A stretch of DNA of 55,012 bases from Candidatus Saccharimonadota bacterium (GCA_030529385.1 JAUMWY010000004.1:1-55012), one strand, 5' to 3'; shown: positions 25,179 to 34,676, counted from the stretch's first letter. Program-made: numbers and translations. Notes: generated by a model from the letters alone, not told the origin.

Positions 25179-27017
25179 CTATTTCTTGGCGGCGCGTTTG
25201 CGCTCATTGGCGTCAAGATAGCGCTTGCGCAGGCGGAGGCTTTTTGGCGTGACTTCCAGCAGCTCATCGTCCTCAATGAAATCAATGCATTGTTCCAGGC
25301 TGAGGTCGGTGAATGGCGTAAGCTGCACAGTGCCGTCAGATGACTTGGAGCGCATATTGGTCAGGTGCTTGGCCTTACAGACGTTGATTTCCAAGTCTTC
25401 TTGGCGGTTGTAAATGCCGACAATCATCCCGGCGTAGACTTCGGTACCCGGGCCGACTAATAATTCACCGCGCGCTTCGGCCGCTTGCAGGGCGTACGGC
25501 GTGGTGGTGCCGGCCTCAAAGGCGATCAGGACGCCGTTACGGGTTTGCGGCAACTTATCGCCCAGCGGCTGATACCCGTGAGGCAGGGAATTCATAATGA
25601 CGGTCCCCTTAGTGGCGGTCAAGAGGTTGTTGCGTAGGCCAATCAGTGCCCGTGTCGGCAAAATGTAGGTCAATCGCACCGCGCCGCTGGCGGTCGTTTC
25701 TTGGCCGCGCATCTCAGCACGCCGGGCGCCCAGTTCTTGACTGATAGCACCGACGAACTCTGGCCCAACTTCAATAAGCAATTCCTCCACTGGCTCTTTT
25801 TCTACGCCGTCTTCAGTAATGGTGACGACTTGCGGTCGGCCGACCTCAAACTCAAAACCTTCGCGGCGCATGGTTTCAATCAGGACTGACAAGTGTAATT
25901 CACCGCGCCCAGAAATCGTAAAGCCAATGCCGTTTTCCTCCACCCTCAGCGCCACATTCGTTTCCAGCTCGCGCTGCAAGCGGTCGCCGATTTGCCGTGA
26001 GGTAGTAAATTCACCCTCTTTACCCTTCATTGGGCTAGTGTTTGGGCCAAGGTACATGCTCAGCGTCGGCGCTTCAATGGCGATGGTCGGCAGTGCCTCA
26101 GGAGTTTCTTTATCGGCAATAGTATCGCCAATGTGCGCCTCGCTGATACCGGTCAGTGCCACGATGTCGCCAGCAAACGCTTCATCAAGCTCCTCGCGGT
26201 TCAGGCCGCGGTAGCCAAAGACTTTTTCTACCCGCGCCGAACCGGACACTTCGCCGTTTTTCATCAAGCTAACTGCCAGACCGCGCTTGACCGAACCGCG
26301 TGCCACTCGCCCGATGGCGTATTTGCCCTGAAACGAATCGTACTGCAGGCTGGTCACTAGCATGTGAAAGGCGCCATCACCCGACACGCTTGGTGCTGGA
26401 ATGTCATTGATAATTGCCTCAAAAAGCGGCGTCAAATCAGCCTCGGCACTCGGGTCGTCCGGCATGTCACGCCATGCCTTACCGTCGCGGCCAATGGCGT
26501 AATAGACAGGGTAGTGCAGTTGTGAGTCGTCAGTCGCTAGCTCCAAAAACAGATCGCTTAGCTCATCCTCCACCTCGGCGATCCGCCGCGCCGGCTTGTC
26601 GATTTTATTAATCACCACCACTGGTTTCAACCCTAATTCTAAGGCCTTGCTTAGCACAAATTTAGTCTGCGGCATCGGCCCTTCCTGGGCATCAACGATC
26701 AGCAATACGCCGTCCGCCATCTGTAGCGTTCGCTCCACCTCGCCCGAAAAGTCGGCGTGTCCCGGCGTGTCAATGATGTTGATTTTATATTCTTCGCCGC
26801 CTGGTCGCTGATAAAACACCGAGGTCTGCTTGGCGGTGATAGTGATGCCCCGCTCATGCTCTTGATCGCCCGAGTCCATGATCAATTCCTGCGCCATCTC
26901 AGCCTGATTATCCCGGAACGTGCGCGATTGTTTCAAAAGCCCATCCACCATGGTTGTTTTGCCATGGTCAACGTGGGCAATAATTGCGATGTTGCGAATT
27001 CGTCCTGCTTGCTTCAT
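25179..27017 (-). CDS. typA: Translational GTPase TypA/BipA
   Basis: Ribosome-associated GTPase of 612 aa involved in 50S assembly and stress adaptation. G1 is AHVDHGKTT at 14-22, with the switch region RGITITAKQ, G3 DTPGHADF, and G4 NKID. Domains II, III and V follow, as does the TypA-specific C-terminal domain (LEQCIDFIEDDELLEVTPKSLRLRKR). ATG at 27017 begins MKQAGRIRNIAII; a longer reading would run into the tRNA-Leu gene and is rejected. A hairpin with a T-rich tail lies directly before the start, so it may depend on read-through from the tRNA promoter or on an unrecognised promoter. Confidence 0.96.
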   Translation of the reverse strand: MKQAGRIRNIAIIAHVDHGKTTMVDGLLKQSRTFRDNQAEMAQELIMDSGDQEHERGITITAKQTSVFYQRPGGEEYKINIIDTPGHADFSGEVERTLQMADGVLLIVDAQEGPMPQTKFVLSKALELGLKPVVVINKIDKPARRIAEVEDELSDLFLELATDDSQLHYPVYYAIGRDGKAWRDMPDDPSAEADLTPLFEAIINDIPAPSVSGDGAFHMLVTSLQYDSFQGKYAIGRVARGSVKRGLAVSLMKNGEVSGSARVEKVFGYRGLNREELDEAFAGDIVALTGISEAHIGDTIADKETPEALPTIAIEAPTLSMYLGPNTSPMKGKEGEFTTSRQIGDRLQRELETNVALRVEENGIGFTISGRGELHLSVLIETMRREGFEFEVGRPQVVTITEDGVEKEPVEELLIEVGPEFVGAISQELGARRAEMRGQETTASGAVRLTYILPTRALIGLRNNLLTATKGTVIMNSLPHGYQPLGDKLPQTRNGVLIAFEAGTTTPYALQAAEARGELLVGPGTEVYAGMIVGIYNRQEDLEINVCKAKHLTNMRSKSSDGTVQLTPFTDLSLEQCIDFIEDDELLEVTPKSLRLRKRYLDANERKRAAKK

Positions 27018-27018
27018 A

Positions 27019-27053
27019 AAAATAAACTCGCCATGATGAAAAGTGAGCGAGCT
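27019..27053 (-). terminator. Possible weak terminator between tRNA-Leu(UAG) and typA
   Basis: On the minus strand AGCTCGC and GCGAGTT can pair (one G-U) around a 15-nt loop, followed by TATTTTT immediately before the typA ATG. The loop is long, so termination may be partial. Confidence 0.4.
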
Positions 27054-27068
27054 CCTATCCTTACAATG

Positions 27069-27153
27069 TGGTGCGGATGAAAGGACTTGAACCTTCACGC
27101 CGTGAGGCACATGCTCCTAAGGCATGCGTGTCTACCAATTCCACCACATCCGC
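27069..27153 (-). tRNA. tRNA-Leu(UAG)
   Basis: This is an 85-nt type II tRNA with a long variable arm and encoded CCA. The acceptor is GCGGATG/CATCCGC. The anticodon arm CATGC-CTTAGGA-GCATG gives anticodon UAG. The T loop is TTCAAGT. Its last 31 nt are identical to those of tRNA-Leu(CAG) at 34584, which lies in the opposite orientation. Confidence 0.95.
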
Positions 27154-27162
27154 ATTACCTTT

Positions 27163-27191
27163 ATCATAGCAAAAGCTACCCGCCAGTGCAA
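27163..27191 (-). promoter_or_regulatory. Promoter of tRNA-Leu(UAG)
   Basis: Minus-strand TTGCAC and TATGAT are 17 nt apart, with TGC before the -10 (extended). Confidence 0.72.
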
Positions 27192-27216
27192 GCTATTTAT
27201 TATTCAATCCGGCTTA

Positions 27217-27225
27217 TGCTACAAT
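27217..27225 (+). promoter_or_regulatory. Promoter of the FAD oxidase gene (extended -10)
   Basis: TGC-TACAAT. The predicted start near 27232 gives a leader of about 22 nt with an AAAAGGGGG ribosome-binding site before ATG 27254. Confidence 0.6.
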
Positions 27226-27253
27226 ATGAGCAAGTAGTATAAAAGGGGGATTA

Positions 27254-28855
27254 ATGAATAAAGTCGCGACATATCTGAATGGTCATCTGGTGGGCGAGGT
27301 TGTGACTAATGGTGCAGTGGTGGCTGCGGCTGAGCGAGATGGCGGCGTGTTGGTGCGGCGGCCGGAGATGGTGGCGCGCGTTGCCAATACCAGTGATATT
27401 CGCAAAATTATGCGTTTTTGTTCACAGTTGGCGGAAAAGGGGCATGTTTTGCCAGTGTCGGTGCGCGGCTATGGAGCGGACTTTAACGGTGCGGCGACGG
27501 GTACTGGCGTGATGATTGATACGACGGCGTATATGCAGCAAGTGCGGGGCATTGATCCGAAGCAACAGCTGATTCATGTGCAGGCGGGTATGTCGCATCG
27601 GGCGGTTAATGCGGTGTTGGCCACGCACAAAGGACTGGCGCTGCCGGCGATTTCTGACGGCCAAGATGGCACGATTGGCGGTGCAATGAGCGCTGGTGCG
27701 GCGGCTGGTTCACTGGGACGGACGCAGCTATTTGCTGACGCGGTGCAGCAGCTTGAGGTGGTGTTGAGCAATGGTGATGTGTTGCAGACTGGGCGGCTGT
27801 CAAAGCGGGATGTGGCGAAGAAAAAAGGCCTGACGACGTTTGAGGGCGATATTTATCGGCAGCTGGATAATTTGATTGAGGATAATGCAGCGCTGATTCA
27901 GCGTATGGCGGCGCGCCAGGCGGTTGACACGGCGGGCTTTGCTGGCATTGCAAAAGTCAAGCGGCCTGATGGCAGTATTGACTTGACGCCGCTGTTTATT
28001 GGTGCTCAGGGCGCGCTCGGCATTATTAGTGAAGCTATTGTGAAAGCTGATTTTATTAGCCCTGATGTGACAGTGGTGGCGGCGGCGTTTGATGATATGT
28101 CATTGGCGCAAGCGGCGGCTGATATGGCGGCTGATTGCCGAGCGGCGCAGATAACCGTGCTTGACGGGCGGCTGGCGGCGCGGGCAGTAGAAAGCGGTAA
28201 GCAGGTGGCGTGGGCGCCGAAAGAATCGTTTAAGGGCGGCAGTATGATTGCGGTGTTTGCTGATTTTTCTGAGCGATCTCGAGCGCGGGCAGTGAAGAAG
28301 CTGCAAAAGAAGATTGCCGGATCGGCACCGCTCACTGTTGAATGTTATGATATGGAATCTCCCGACATACCTAGTATGCTTTCACTGCTGCGCTTTTCAA
28401 CACAGCCAAGCAAGCCGCGCACTGCACTGCTGCCGGCATTGTCGGGCTTATGGATGCCGTTGGAGCGAATTGACACCTTTCTTAGCGAGTTGCGGCAGAT
28501 TGAGGCAAACACCGGCGTTGCCCTGCCAGTAGTGTATGATGCGGTGAATGGATTTGTTGACATTCTGCCGGTGTTTGATGCACACAAGGTTAGTGATCGG
28601 CGGGCAATGCTGCAAGTAACCGCGGAAGTAGCGCGGGCGGCCGCAGAGCTGAAAGTGAGTTTTGCTGGCCGCGGCGGCGATGGGCGCTTTAAGGCGGCGG
28701 TAATGCGTGCCACGCTACCGCAGGAAGAAGTTGAACTATACGACCAAATTCGCCAGATATTTGACCCAGCGGGTATTTTAGCGCCAGGCATTAAGCAAGC
28801 GGTGTCGGCCAAAGAGCTGGCTGCCGAGCTGAATGAATGGTGTCGCGGGGTATAG
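27254..28855 (+). CDS. FAD-binding oxidase (D-lactate dehydrogenase/glycolate oxidase type)
   Basis: Flavoprotein of the FAD-linked oxidase, type 4 family (533 aa). The PCMH-type FAD-binding domain contains PVSVRGYGADFNGAATGTGVMIDT (around residues 70-95), a loop QAGMSHRAVNAVLATHKGLALPAISDGQDGTIGGAMSAGAAG-like, and TPLFIGAQGALGIISEAIVKA. The C-terminal half has a substrate-binding cap and ends FDPAGILAPGIKQ, the usual family ending. It probably oxidises a 2-hydroxyacid, but the substrate and electron acceptor cannot be read from the sequence. It is monocistronic and precedes the polysaccharide cluster by 34 nt. Confidence 0.88.
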   Translation: MNKVATYLNGHLVGEVVTNGAVVAAAERDGGVLVRRPEMVARVANTSDIRKIMRFCSQLAEKGHVLPVSVRGYGADFNGAATGTGVMIDTTAYMQQVRGIDPKQQLIHVQAGMSHRAVNAVLATHKGLALPAISDGQDGTIGGAMSAGAAAGSLGRTQLFADAVQQLEVVLSNGDVLQTGRLSKRDVAKKKGLTTFEGDIYRQLDNLIEDNAALIQRMAARQAVDTAGFAGIAKVKRPDGSIDLTPLFIGAQGALGIISEAIVKADFISPDVTVVAAAFDDMSLAQAAADMAADCRAAQITVLDGRLAARAVESGKQVAWAPKESFKGGSMIAVFADFSERSRARAVKKLQKKIAGSAPLTVECYDMESPDIPSMLSLLRFSTQPSKPRTALLPALSGLWMPLERIDTFLSELRQIEANTGVALPVVYDAVNGFVDILPVFDAHKVSDRRAMLQVTAEVARAAAELKVSFAGRGGDGRFKAAVMRATLPQEEVELYDQIRQIFDPAGILAPGIKQAVSAKELAAELNEWCRGV

Positions 28856-28889
28856 CAAGGCGGCGGAAATAGTGTAAAATATAGTAGAT

Positions 28890-30164
28890 ATGACAATGCT
28901 AGCGAGTGTCTTGCTGTATTTTTTGGTGATTGCAGTCAGCGCATTCTTTGTGGCTTGTAAAAAAACGGCAGTCATTACCGTAAAGGGCAGGCGGCATGTG
29001 ATTCGCTGGCCGGTTTTGCTTGGGCTATTTTTGCCACTCGCGCTCGGCTCTTTGCGCTATGGCACTGGCGCTGACTACCCCAACTATCTTGAAATATATC
29101 AATTCTTCGCCACAGGAGAAGAAACTGGCGCGACGGCCGCATATTTTTTGAAGGTTGAGCCATTGTTCCATCTTCTTCCGAAGATTTCCTACGCTTTAAC
29201 CGGTACGCCAGTAGTATTTTTTGCCAGTGTGTGGACTGCGACGCTGGTGTTGTTGTATATCGGCATGCAACGCTTACTGCCTCGGACGGACGGTCTTCTG
29301 CTAGGCATGGCTTGGTCGCTGATGCTGATTATTATGATGCCGCTTGCGTTTGACCAGATGCGGCAAACCTTAGCAATCGCGCTCTTCTTCTTCGCTGTGT
29401 ATTATATCGTGATAGGCAAACCGCTACGCTACATCGCCGTCATGGCGATTGCGGTAACTAGCCACTTTTCGGCACTCTTTTTCGTGCCGGCATATCTAAT
29501 TCGGCCACTGATTCATAAACTGCCCGCGCAGCACCTTTGGCGCGTAAACGGCATCGCTATTGGCGTAGGCATTATGGCAATCCTTGCCGTGATCGGTATG
29601 GCAATCATGTTTCAAGAGGGGCTGCGTAGCCTTGACATCCACTATATAAATTACGCGCTAAAAAGTCTGTATGACGGCAAAGGATTTAGGCTGCTTGGCC
29701 TTATTAGGGTGAATTATTGGACAATCACGATGGGCGGGCTATTGTTATGGGGGCTATGGCGACTATATCATCACCGTGCCGCGCATATCATAACCTATAG
29801 AGTGCAGGTGGTCCTTCTCAGTGTCGGGCTGATGCTGCTGACGCTTTCGGCATTTATCTCGTTTGGTGGGCGACTGACGCAGTATCTACTACCAATCGTG
29901 CCGGTTGCGGTATATGCGACGGCGAATTATACGATGCGCCGTCGCCTTGGGCTGACGCAGGTTGGGCTGTTTGTGTGCATGATGGTGTGTAACTGGAATT
30001 GGATATTGCCGTATAGCAGCCTATGGCATCAGGTTGATTTTAATGATGTAAATCGGCATCAGTCGCTACTCAATAGAATGCTGTGCTTGAGGGATGAGAG
30101 TAAATGTGTGATAAAAAGTGGTCAGCAGTATGATAATCAAGCACTGTGGAGGCTTGGGCGATGA
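28890..30164 (+). CDS. EpsG-family polysaccharide polymerase-like membrane protein
   Basis: Multi-pass membrane protein (424 aa, about ten helices) of the EpsG family, which includes putative exopolysaccharide polymerases. The family motif LGSLRYGTGADYPNYLEIY (around residues 50-70) is clear, followed by FLKVEPLFHLL and the later FDQMRQTLAIALFFFA, both characteristic. It is the first gene of the surface-glycan cluster. A TAAAAT hexamer ends 9 nt before the ATG, so the mRNA may be almost leaderless. It ends with ATGA overlap with the first glycosyltransferase. Confidence 0.87.
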   Translation: MTMLASVLLYFLVIAVSAFFVACKKTAVITVKGRRHVIRWPVLLGLFLPLALGSLRYGTGADYPNYLEIYQFFATGEETGATAAYFLKVEPLFHLLPKISYALTGTPVVFFASVWTATLVLLYIGMQRLLPRTDGLLLGMAWSLMLIIMMPLAFDQMRQTLAIALFFFAVYYIVIGKPLRYIAVMAIAVTSHFSALFFVPAYLIRPLIHKLPAQHLWRVNGIAIGVGIMAILAVIGMAIMFQEGLRSLDIHYINYALKSLYDGKGFRLLGLIRVNYWTITMGGLLLWGLWRLYHHRAAHIITYRVQVVLLSVGLMLLTLSAFISFGGRLTQYLLPIVPVAVYATANYTMRRRLGLTQVGLFVCMMVCNWNWILPYSSLWHQVDFNDVNRHQSLLNRMLCLRDESKCVIKSGQQYDNQALWRLGR

Positions 30165-31162
30165 GCGCAGCAAAGTATCGTCGTGATGTGGTGAGCGTTA
30201 TTATTCCGGCTTATAATTCGGCTGAATTTCTTGAGGAAAATGTGCAAAGCATTGGCAATCAAAGTTATACAGAGCTGGAGATTATTATTGTCAATGACGG
30301 ATCAACTGACGAAACTGGCGATATTGTAGAAAAAATGCGGATGCAAGATAGTCGCATCGTGGCTATCCATCAGGATAATGTTGGGCTTTCGGGAGCGCGC
30401 AATACCGGCATGCGGCATGCCACCGGTGAATATCTAACGTTTATCGATTCGGATGATTATATTGATCGTGAATATATAGCCGCGCTAGTGAGCGGTATGC
30501 GTGCTAATAACTGCGATATTATGTGTTCTCCCCGGGTGACGGTATATGGCGATGTAAGGGTGACGGGGCAGATTCGCACGGAGGTGATGACTGGAATAGC
30601 TATGGCTCGGGACTTTTTGGCGAGCATTAACCATGAGTATGACGCCGCTTGGGGGAAACTATTCCGTACGGCGACTATTATGCAACAAGGGCTGACGTTT
30701 CCTGTCGGGCGGCGACATGAAGACATTGTGTTTTTGCTTACATCGTATATTGCGGCGCAGCGCATTGGCTTTATTGACAACGCGTTTTATTATTATGTAC
30801 AGCGCTCGTCCAGTATTACCAATCAAGCCCGCTCAAGCGATTATGATTATGATCTTGTGCTAATGGCGCATGAAGCGGCGGCTATTGCTGCGGCAACTAA
30901 GGGGTTGGGTGAAGCGCGTGCGCTGGCATTTGTAACGCATAAACATCTCGCCTATGTGTATACGCGTGTGCGCAAACGGGCGAGGATTGTACATAAAAAG
31001 GAAGTTAGGCGGTGGCTATGGCAGCATTGGCGCGCTATTATAGCGGCGTCGGATATTAGCGCTGGTATAAAGCTTCTGGTGCTTGTTATACTAATTGGAG
31101 AGTGGCTATATCGTCCACTTTTGATGATCCTAGCGAAAATAAGGAGGGGTAACTATTCATGA
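30161..31162 (+). CDS. GT2 glycosyltransferase
   Basis: Family 2 glycosyltransferase (333 aa) adding a sugar to a lipid-linked repeat unit on the cytoplasmic face. The GT-A motifs are VSVIIPAYNSAEFLEENVQSI, EIIIVNDGSTDETGDI, NVGLSGARNTGMRHATGEYLTFIDSDDYI (DxD at the SDD), and GRRHEDIVF as a later conserved acidic motif. A C-terminal hydrophobic segment (about 300-325) could associate with the membrane. ATG at 30161 has a GGAGG site 8 nt upstream and overlaps the EpsG stop. It shows clear similarity to the next gene, suggesting an old duplication. Confidence 0.93.
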   Translation: MSAAKYRRDVVSVIIPAYNSAEFLEENVQSIGNQSYTELEIIIVNDGSTDETGDIVEKMRMQDSRIVAIHQDNVGLSGARNTGMRHATGEYLTFIDSDDYIDREYIAALVSGMRANNCDIMCSPRVTVYGDVRVTGQIRTEVMTGIAMARDFLASINHEYDAAWGKLFRTATIMQQGLTFPVGRRHEDIVFLLTSYIAAQRIGFIDNAFYYYVQRSSSITNQARSSDYDYDLVLMAHEAAAIAAATKGLGEARALAFVTHKHLAYVYTRVRKRARIVHKKEVRRWLWQHWRAIIAASDISAGIKLLVLVILIGEWLYRPLLMILAKIRRGNYS

Positions 31163-32172
31163 AACAAGCTAGTGCAGACAAACCGCTGGTATCACTTCTA
31201 GTGGCGATATATAATGTTGAGCGCTATCTTACGACATGTCTTGAGTCGTTAATCCATCAAACATATGACAATATTGAGATTATTTTAGTCAATGACGGAT
31301 CAACCGACGCTTCCGGCGACATTGCTGACGCTTATGCGAAAAAAGACCCTCGTATTCGCGTGATCCATCAGTCAAATAGCCGTTTAAGCGCAACGCGCAA
31401 TAAGGGATTAGAGGCGGCACGCGGCGAATACGTGGTGTTTATTGATAGTGATGATTTTTTGGCAAAAGATTATGTAGCCTATATGCTGTCGTTATTTCAG
31501 GCGACTGACGCTGACTTTGTCGGTTCGGCAAATGTCTTTACGACGCGCTATCCGCATCAGGTGGCGCATGATGAAATATACAGTATGAGCGGTGAAGAGG
31601 CGACTGCGGAGTTTCTGTATCCTCGAATGCTACTTGGTGCGTGGAATAAAATGTATAAACGAAGCTTCATTGAAGACAATAAACTGCGGTTCTATCCAGA
31701 GCTATTTACGGGTGAGGGTATGCGATTTATCACTGACGCCGCTCAGCGCGCTAAAAAAGTAGGTATTGGATCACGCAAAGTGTATTATTATCGGTTGAAT
31801 AATCAAGGTAGCGCAACCACGAAGCCGGATGTCAGGCAGGGCACAGGCTCGATTGATGCACTTGACAGTATTCGGGACAATCTCATATTGAAGTCGGAGA
31901 TAATTGACAAGGCGCTGGATTGGCATTATTGGCTTGATTATTTTTACATCTTGCGCATCATTGTTATTACGCGCTCACAACAAGTCCACGCCGCACTGTA
32001 CAGAAAAGCGCTGCGCTATATTCGTCGCCATACATGGAGTGTTATTAATGCGAAGGTGTCATTGCGGTTTAAGGTGCGGATGATAGCAATTTGGGCATTT
32101 CCAGTAACAATGGCGCGGCTTGCTAACTGGATGAAGCTCCGAAGAATTGCAAAGGATACGATGCATGATTAA
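31159..32172 (+). CDS. GT2 glycosyltransferase
   Basis: Second family 2 glycosyltransferase (337 aa) of the cluster. Motifs: VSLLVAIYNVERYLTTCLESLIHQTYDNIEIILVNDGSTDASG, RLSATRNKGLEAARGEYVVFIDSDDF with the DxD-like metal site, and GAWNKMYKRSFI, which is common in capsule GTs. The C-terminal part is basic. It overlaps the previous gene by ATGA with AGGAGG upstream and overlaps the following gene by 8 nt, indicating translational coupling along the cluster. Confidence 0.93.
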   Translation: MKQASADKPLVSLLVAIYNVERYLTTCLESLIHQTYDNIEIILVNDGSTDASGDIADAYAKKDPRIRVIHQSNSRLSATRNKGLEAARGEYVVFIDSDDFLAKDYVAYMLSLFQATDADFVGSANVFTTRYPHQVAHDEIYSMSGEEATAEFLYPRMLLGAWNKMYKRSFIEDNKLRFYPELFTGEGMRFITDAAQRAKKVGIGSRKVYYYRLNNQGSATTKPDVRQGTGSIDALDSIRDNLILKSEIIDKALDWHYWLDYFYILRIIVITRSQQVHAALYRKALRYIRRHTWSVINAKVSLRFKVRMIAIWAFPVTMARLANWMKLRRIAKDTMHD

Positions 32173-33319
32173 GGTGCGACGCCAGCGATATGATGGCGCA
32201 ATCGTCACTATCACGGCCAATAACAACTATGGTAATATTATGCAGCGATGGGCGCTACAGACATTCTTAAAGCAGCACGGATATAATTTTACGAGTTATT
32301 TTTTCTATGGCTACTACTGGCGAAAATATTTATTGTGGCAGAGTTGGTTATGTGCTGTGCCACGCTACATAGTCTTGCGACTATTTGGCAAATCTCATCT
32401 TTATGTTAACGCCCCTATGTATAATTATCGCTACCTCAGCGCCTTTTGCCGGCGGCGCATTAATCAAACAACGTACGTGCCATTACTGCATCGTCGTTAT
32501 AAAACCTACATTATTGGATCAGATCAGAACTTTAACATTAGCACGATTGGCCGCGAATTTTTCGCGTCATGGCGAGTATTCCTCTTAGGCTTTGTCACCT
32601 GGCCAGCGCGTCGAATCTCGTACGCGTCAAGTTTTGGCAAGAGTGTTTTTACTAAAAAAGATAAGCATATTCACAGTGATGAAGCGCGTCGCCTCATGCA
32701 GCGCTTTGACGCGGTTGCCGTGCGTGAGCCGTCAGCGGTGCAGTTGGCGCAAGATTTTTGGGGTATTGACGCGATTGCTGTGGTTGATCCAACGCTGCTG
32801 TTACAAAAGGCGGATTATGACGCACTTATCGCGCAGCCGATACGGCCACTTCGTGCTGCAAAGCCACTGTTTTACTATTTACTGCGCGAGAGAAAAGATA
32901 GTAAAAAATATCGCTTTATGCAATCAGTTGCTGAGCGGATGGGTGTGGATTATGAGGGAACGACCGGGCAGGGATGGGGTCAATTGCCGCCGGTTGAGCA
33001 GTGGCTGCGCGGCTTTGCCGAGGCGGAGTTTGTGGTGACAAATAGTTTTCATGGGACAATTTTTTCCATCATCAACCACACGGATTTCATTACGCTATGC
33101 GCCACTACTGCTAGCGGCGGTTCGGTACGCTACGTTGATTTGCTGCGGACACTTGGGCTTGAAGACCGGCTGATTCGCGAGGATCAGTTTGGCGAGTTTG
33201 ATATGGCGCAGCTACGACCGATAGATTGGCGGCAGGTTGATAGGCGACTTTCGCGGTTGCAGCAGGAGAGTAGACAGTGGCTGCTGAGCCAGCTAGAGGG
33301 CGCGGCGCATGAGCGGTAA
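32165..33319 (+). CDS. Polysaccharide pyruvyl transferase family protein
   Basis: A 384-aa protein with the hallmarks of the polysaccharide pyruvyltransferase family (CsaB/WcaK-like). These are an N-terminal TITANNNYGNIMQRWALQTFLKQHGY, YIIGSDQNFN, a central ISYASSFGKS, VREPSAVQL, and a C-terminal VVTNSFHGTIFSII. The family transfers pyruvate ketals, or in some clades sugars, to glycans; the donor cannot be read here. The start at 32165 has AAGG upstream and is preferred to a TTG at 32147 inside the preceding gene. Confidence 0.88.
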   Translation: MIKVRRQRYDGAIVTITANNNYGNIMQRWALQTFLKQHGYNFTSYFFYGYYWRKYLLWQSWLCAVPRYIVLRLFGKSHLYVNAPMYNYRYLSAFCRRRINQTTYVPLLHRRYKTYIIGSDQNFNISTIGREFFASWRVFLLGFVTWPARRISYASSFGKSVFTKKDKHIHSDEARRLMQRFDAVAVREPSAVQLAQDFWGIDAIAVVDPTLLLQKADYDALIAQPIRPLRAAKPLFYYLLRERKDSKKYRFMQSVAERMGVDYEGTTGQGWGQLPPVEQWLRGFAEAEFVVTNSFHGTIFSIINHTDFITLCATTASGGSVRYVDLLRTLGLEDRLIREDQFGEFDMAQLRPIDWRQVDRRLSRLQQESRQWLLSQLEGAAHER

Positions 33320-34547
33320 ACGCATCGTCAAAAACACACTGTTTTTATATGTTTTAACATTTTCCAATTACTTTATTGGACTGCTCCTCTTTCCAGTGCT
33401 GTCACGCACGCTTAGCGTGGAAATGTTTGGGTTGGTTGGATTTGCCATGGCGTACGCCCTGCTATTTCAGGTGATTGTTGATTTTGGATTTATGATTTCT
33501 GCTACAGCTGATATTGCAAAAAACCGCAGGAGTATTCGGACGATGTCTCGCATTATATCTGACGTGATGTATGCGAAGGTCGCGCTTTCGGTTGTGGCGG
33601 TGGGGTTATGCGTGGCCAGCGCTGCGCTGCTGCCGATGGTACGCGATAACTTGCCGATATTACTACTGTTTTTGGCTAGCTCCGCCCTCTCAGCACTACT
33701 GCCCGATTTCTACTACAGGGGTATAGAGGCTATGAAAATTATCGCCATAAGGACGCTGGCGATAAAACTCTGCGCAATAGCAATCATCGTGACGTTAGTG
33801 CATGGCGATCAGGATGTGCTGTTTGTGCCATTGGGTATGATTATCGGGAATGGCATCGCGGTAATAGTGACGGCCGTGGCGATGCGGCGGGATGGTATTG
33901 TGCGGGTGTCATTCCACCTAAAGAGGGTGCTGCAGACTTTACGAGGCAGCAGTCTGTTCTTTGTGTCGCGGTTGGCGGTGAGTGTTAATCAAGCAGCAGG
34001 GTCGTTTTTCTTAAGTATGCAATTTACGCCGCTGTCTCGGGAAATAGGCGTTTTTTCAGGGGCGTCTCGGCTGGCTGGTGCTGGTGAGATGGCGCTTTCG
34101 CCGGTTGTTGACGGGCTCTATCCGCATATGGTGCACAAGAAAGATTACAGAATGTTTTGGAGGGTGCTCGTGGTGGGAGTGGTGATATGGGCGGTCATAT
34201 GCGGTGTGATTGCGGTGTTTGCGGAGCAGCTGTGTGTTATGGTGCTTGGCGTTGATTTTGCGGAATCTGGCGTGCACTTGCGGACTATGATGGTAGGAGT
34301 ATTTTTGGCGTTGCCGAATATGATGATGGGGTATAATGCACTGTCGCCGCTTGGCGCTGCGAAGCATGCGAATCTGTCGATAGTTATCAGTGCCGGTATT
34401 AATATTGGGCTGTTTGTTACGCTGTATGGCATGTCGCTGCTCACGCCCGCGACAGCGGCGATGGTTATTGCTGGATCAAATGGCAGTATGCTTATCTATC
34501 GTTCGGTGATATTTTATCGTCATTACCGGTCAATGCGGGTATTGTAA
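33309..34547 (+). CDS. Wzx-like flippase (MOP superfamily)
   Basis: Multi-pass membrane protein (412 aa, about 12 helices) of the polysaccharide biosynthesis/flippase family. The N-terminal RIVKNTLFLYVLTFSNYFIGLLLFPVLSRTLSVEMFGLVGFA is typical. It would flip the lipid-linked repeat unit to the outside for the EpsG-like polymerase. It overlaps the pyruvyltransferase-like gene by 11 nt. Its stop codon lies within the -35 box of the tRNA-Leu promoter. Confidence 0.93.
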   Translation: MSGKRIVKNTLFLYVLTFSNYFIGLLLFPVLSRTLSVEMFGLVGFAMAYALLFQVIVDFGFMISATADIAKNRRSIRTMSRIISDVMYAKVALSVVAVGLCVASAALLPMVRDNLPILLLFLASSALSALLPDFYYRGIEAMKIIAIRTLAIKLCAIAIIVTLVHGDQDVLFVPLGMIIGNGIAVIVTAVAMRRDGIVRVSFHLKRVLQTLRGSSLFFVSRLAVSVNQAAGSFFLSMQFTPLSREIGVFSGASRLAGAGEMALSPVVDGLYPHMVHKKDYRMFWRVLVVGVVIWAVICGVIAVFAEQLCVMVLGVDFAESGVHLRTMMVGVFLALPNMMMGYNALSPLGAAKHANLSIVISAGINIGLFVTLYGMSLLTPATAAMVIAGSNGSMLIYRSVIFYRHYRSMRVL

Positions 34548-34570
34548 AAATCCGCGATACGTCATATAAT
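34542..34570 (+). promoter_or_regulatory. Promoter of tRNA-Leu(CAG)
   Basis: TTGTAA (34542-34547) and TATAAT (34565-34570) are 17 nt apart. The -35 contains the flippase TAA stop. Confidence 0.78.
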
Positions 34571-34583
34571 AAAACAGTCATAT

Positions 34584-34670
34584 GCGGATGTGGCGGAATT
34601 GGTAGACGCGCTAGCTTCAGGTGCTAGTGTACGCAAGTACGTGAAGGTTCAAGTCCTTTCATCCGCACCA
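34584..34670 (+). tRNA. tRNA-Leu(CAG)
   Basis: This is an 87-nt type II tRNA with encoded CCA. The acceptor is GCGGATG/CATCCGC, the anticodon arm CTAGC-TTCAGGT-GCTAG gives anticodon CAG, there is a long variable arm, and the T loop is TTCAAGT. It lies inside the surface-polysaccharide region. Confidence 0.95.
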
Positions 34671-34676
34671 AACAGT

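Noticed and set aside
27018-27110. Longer N-terminus for typA
   Set aside because: The extension would run into tRNA-Leu(UAG), and TypA proteins start at the MKQ...RNIAIIAHVDHG region.
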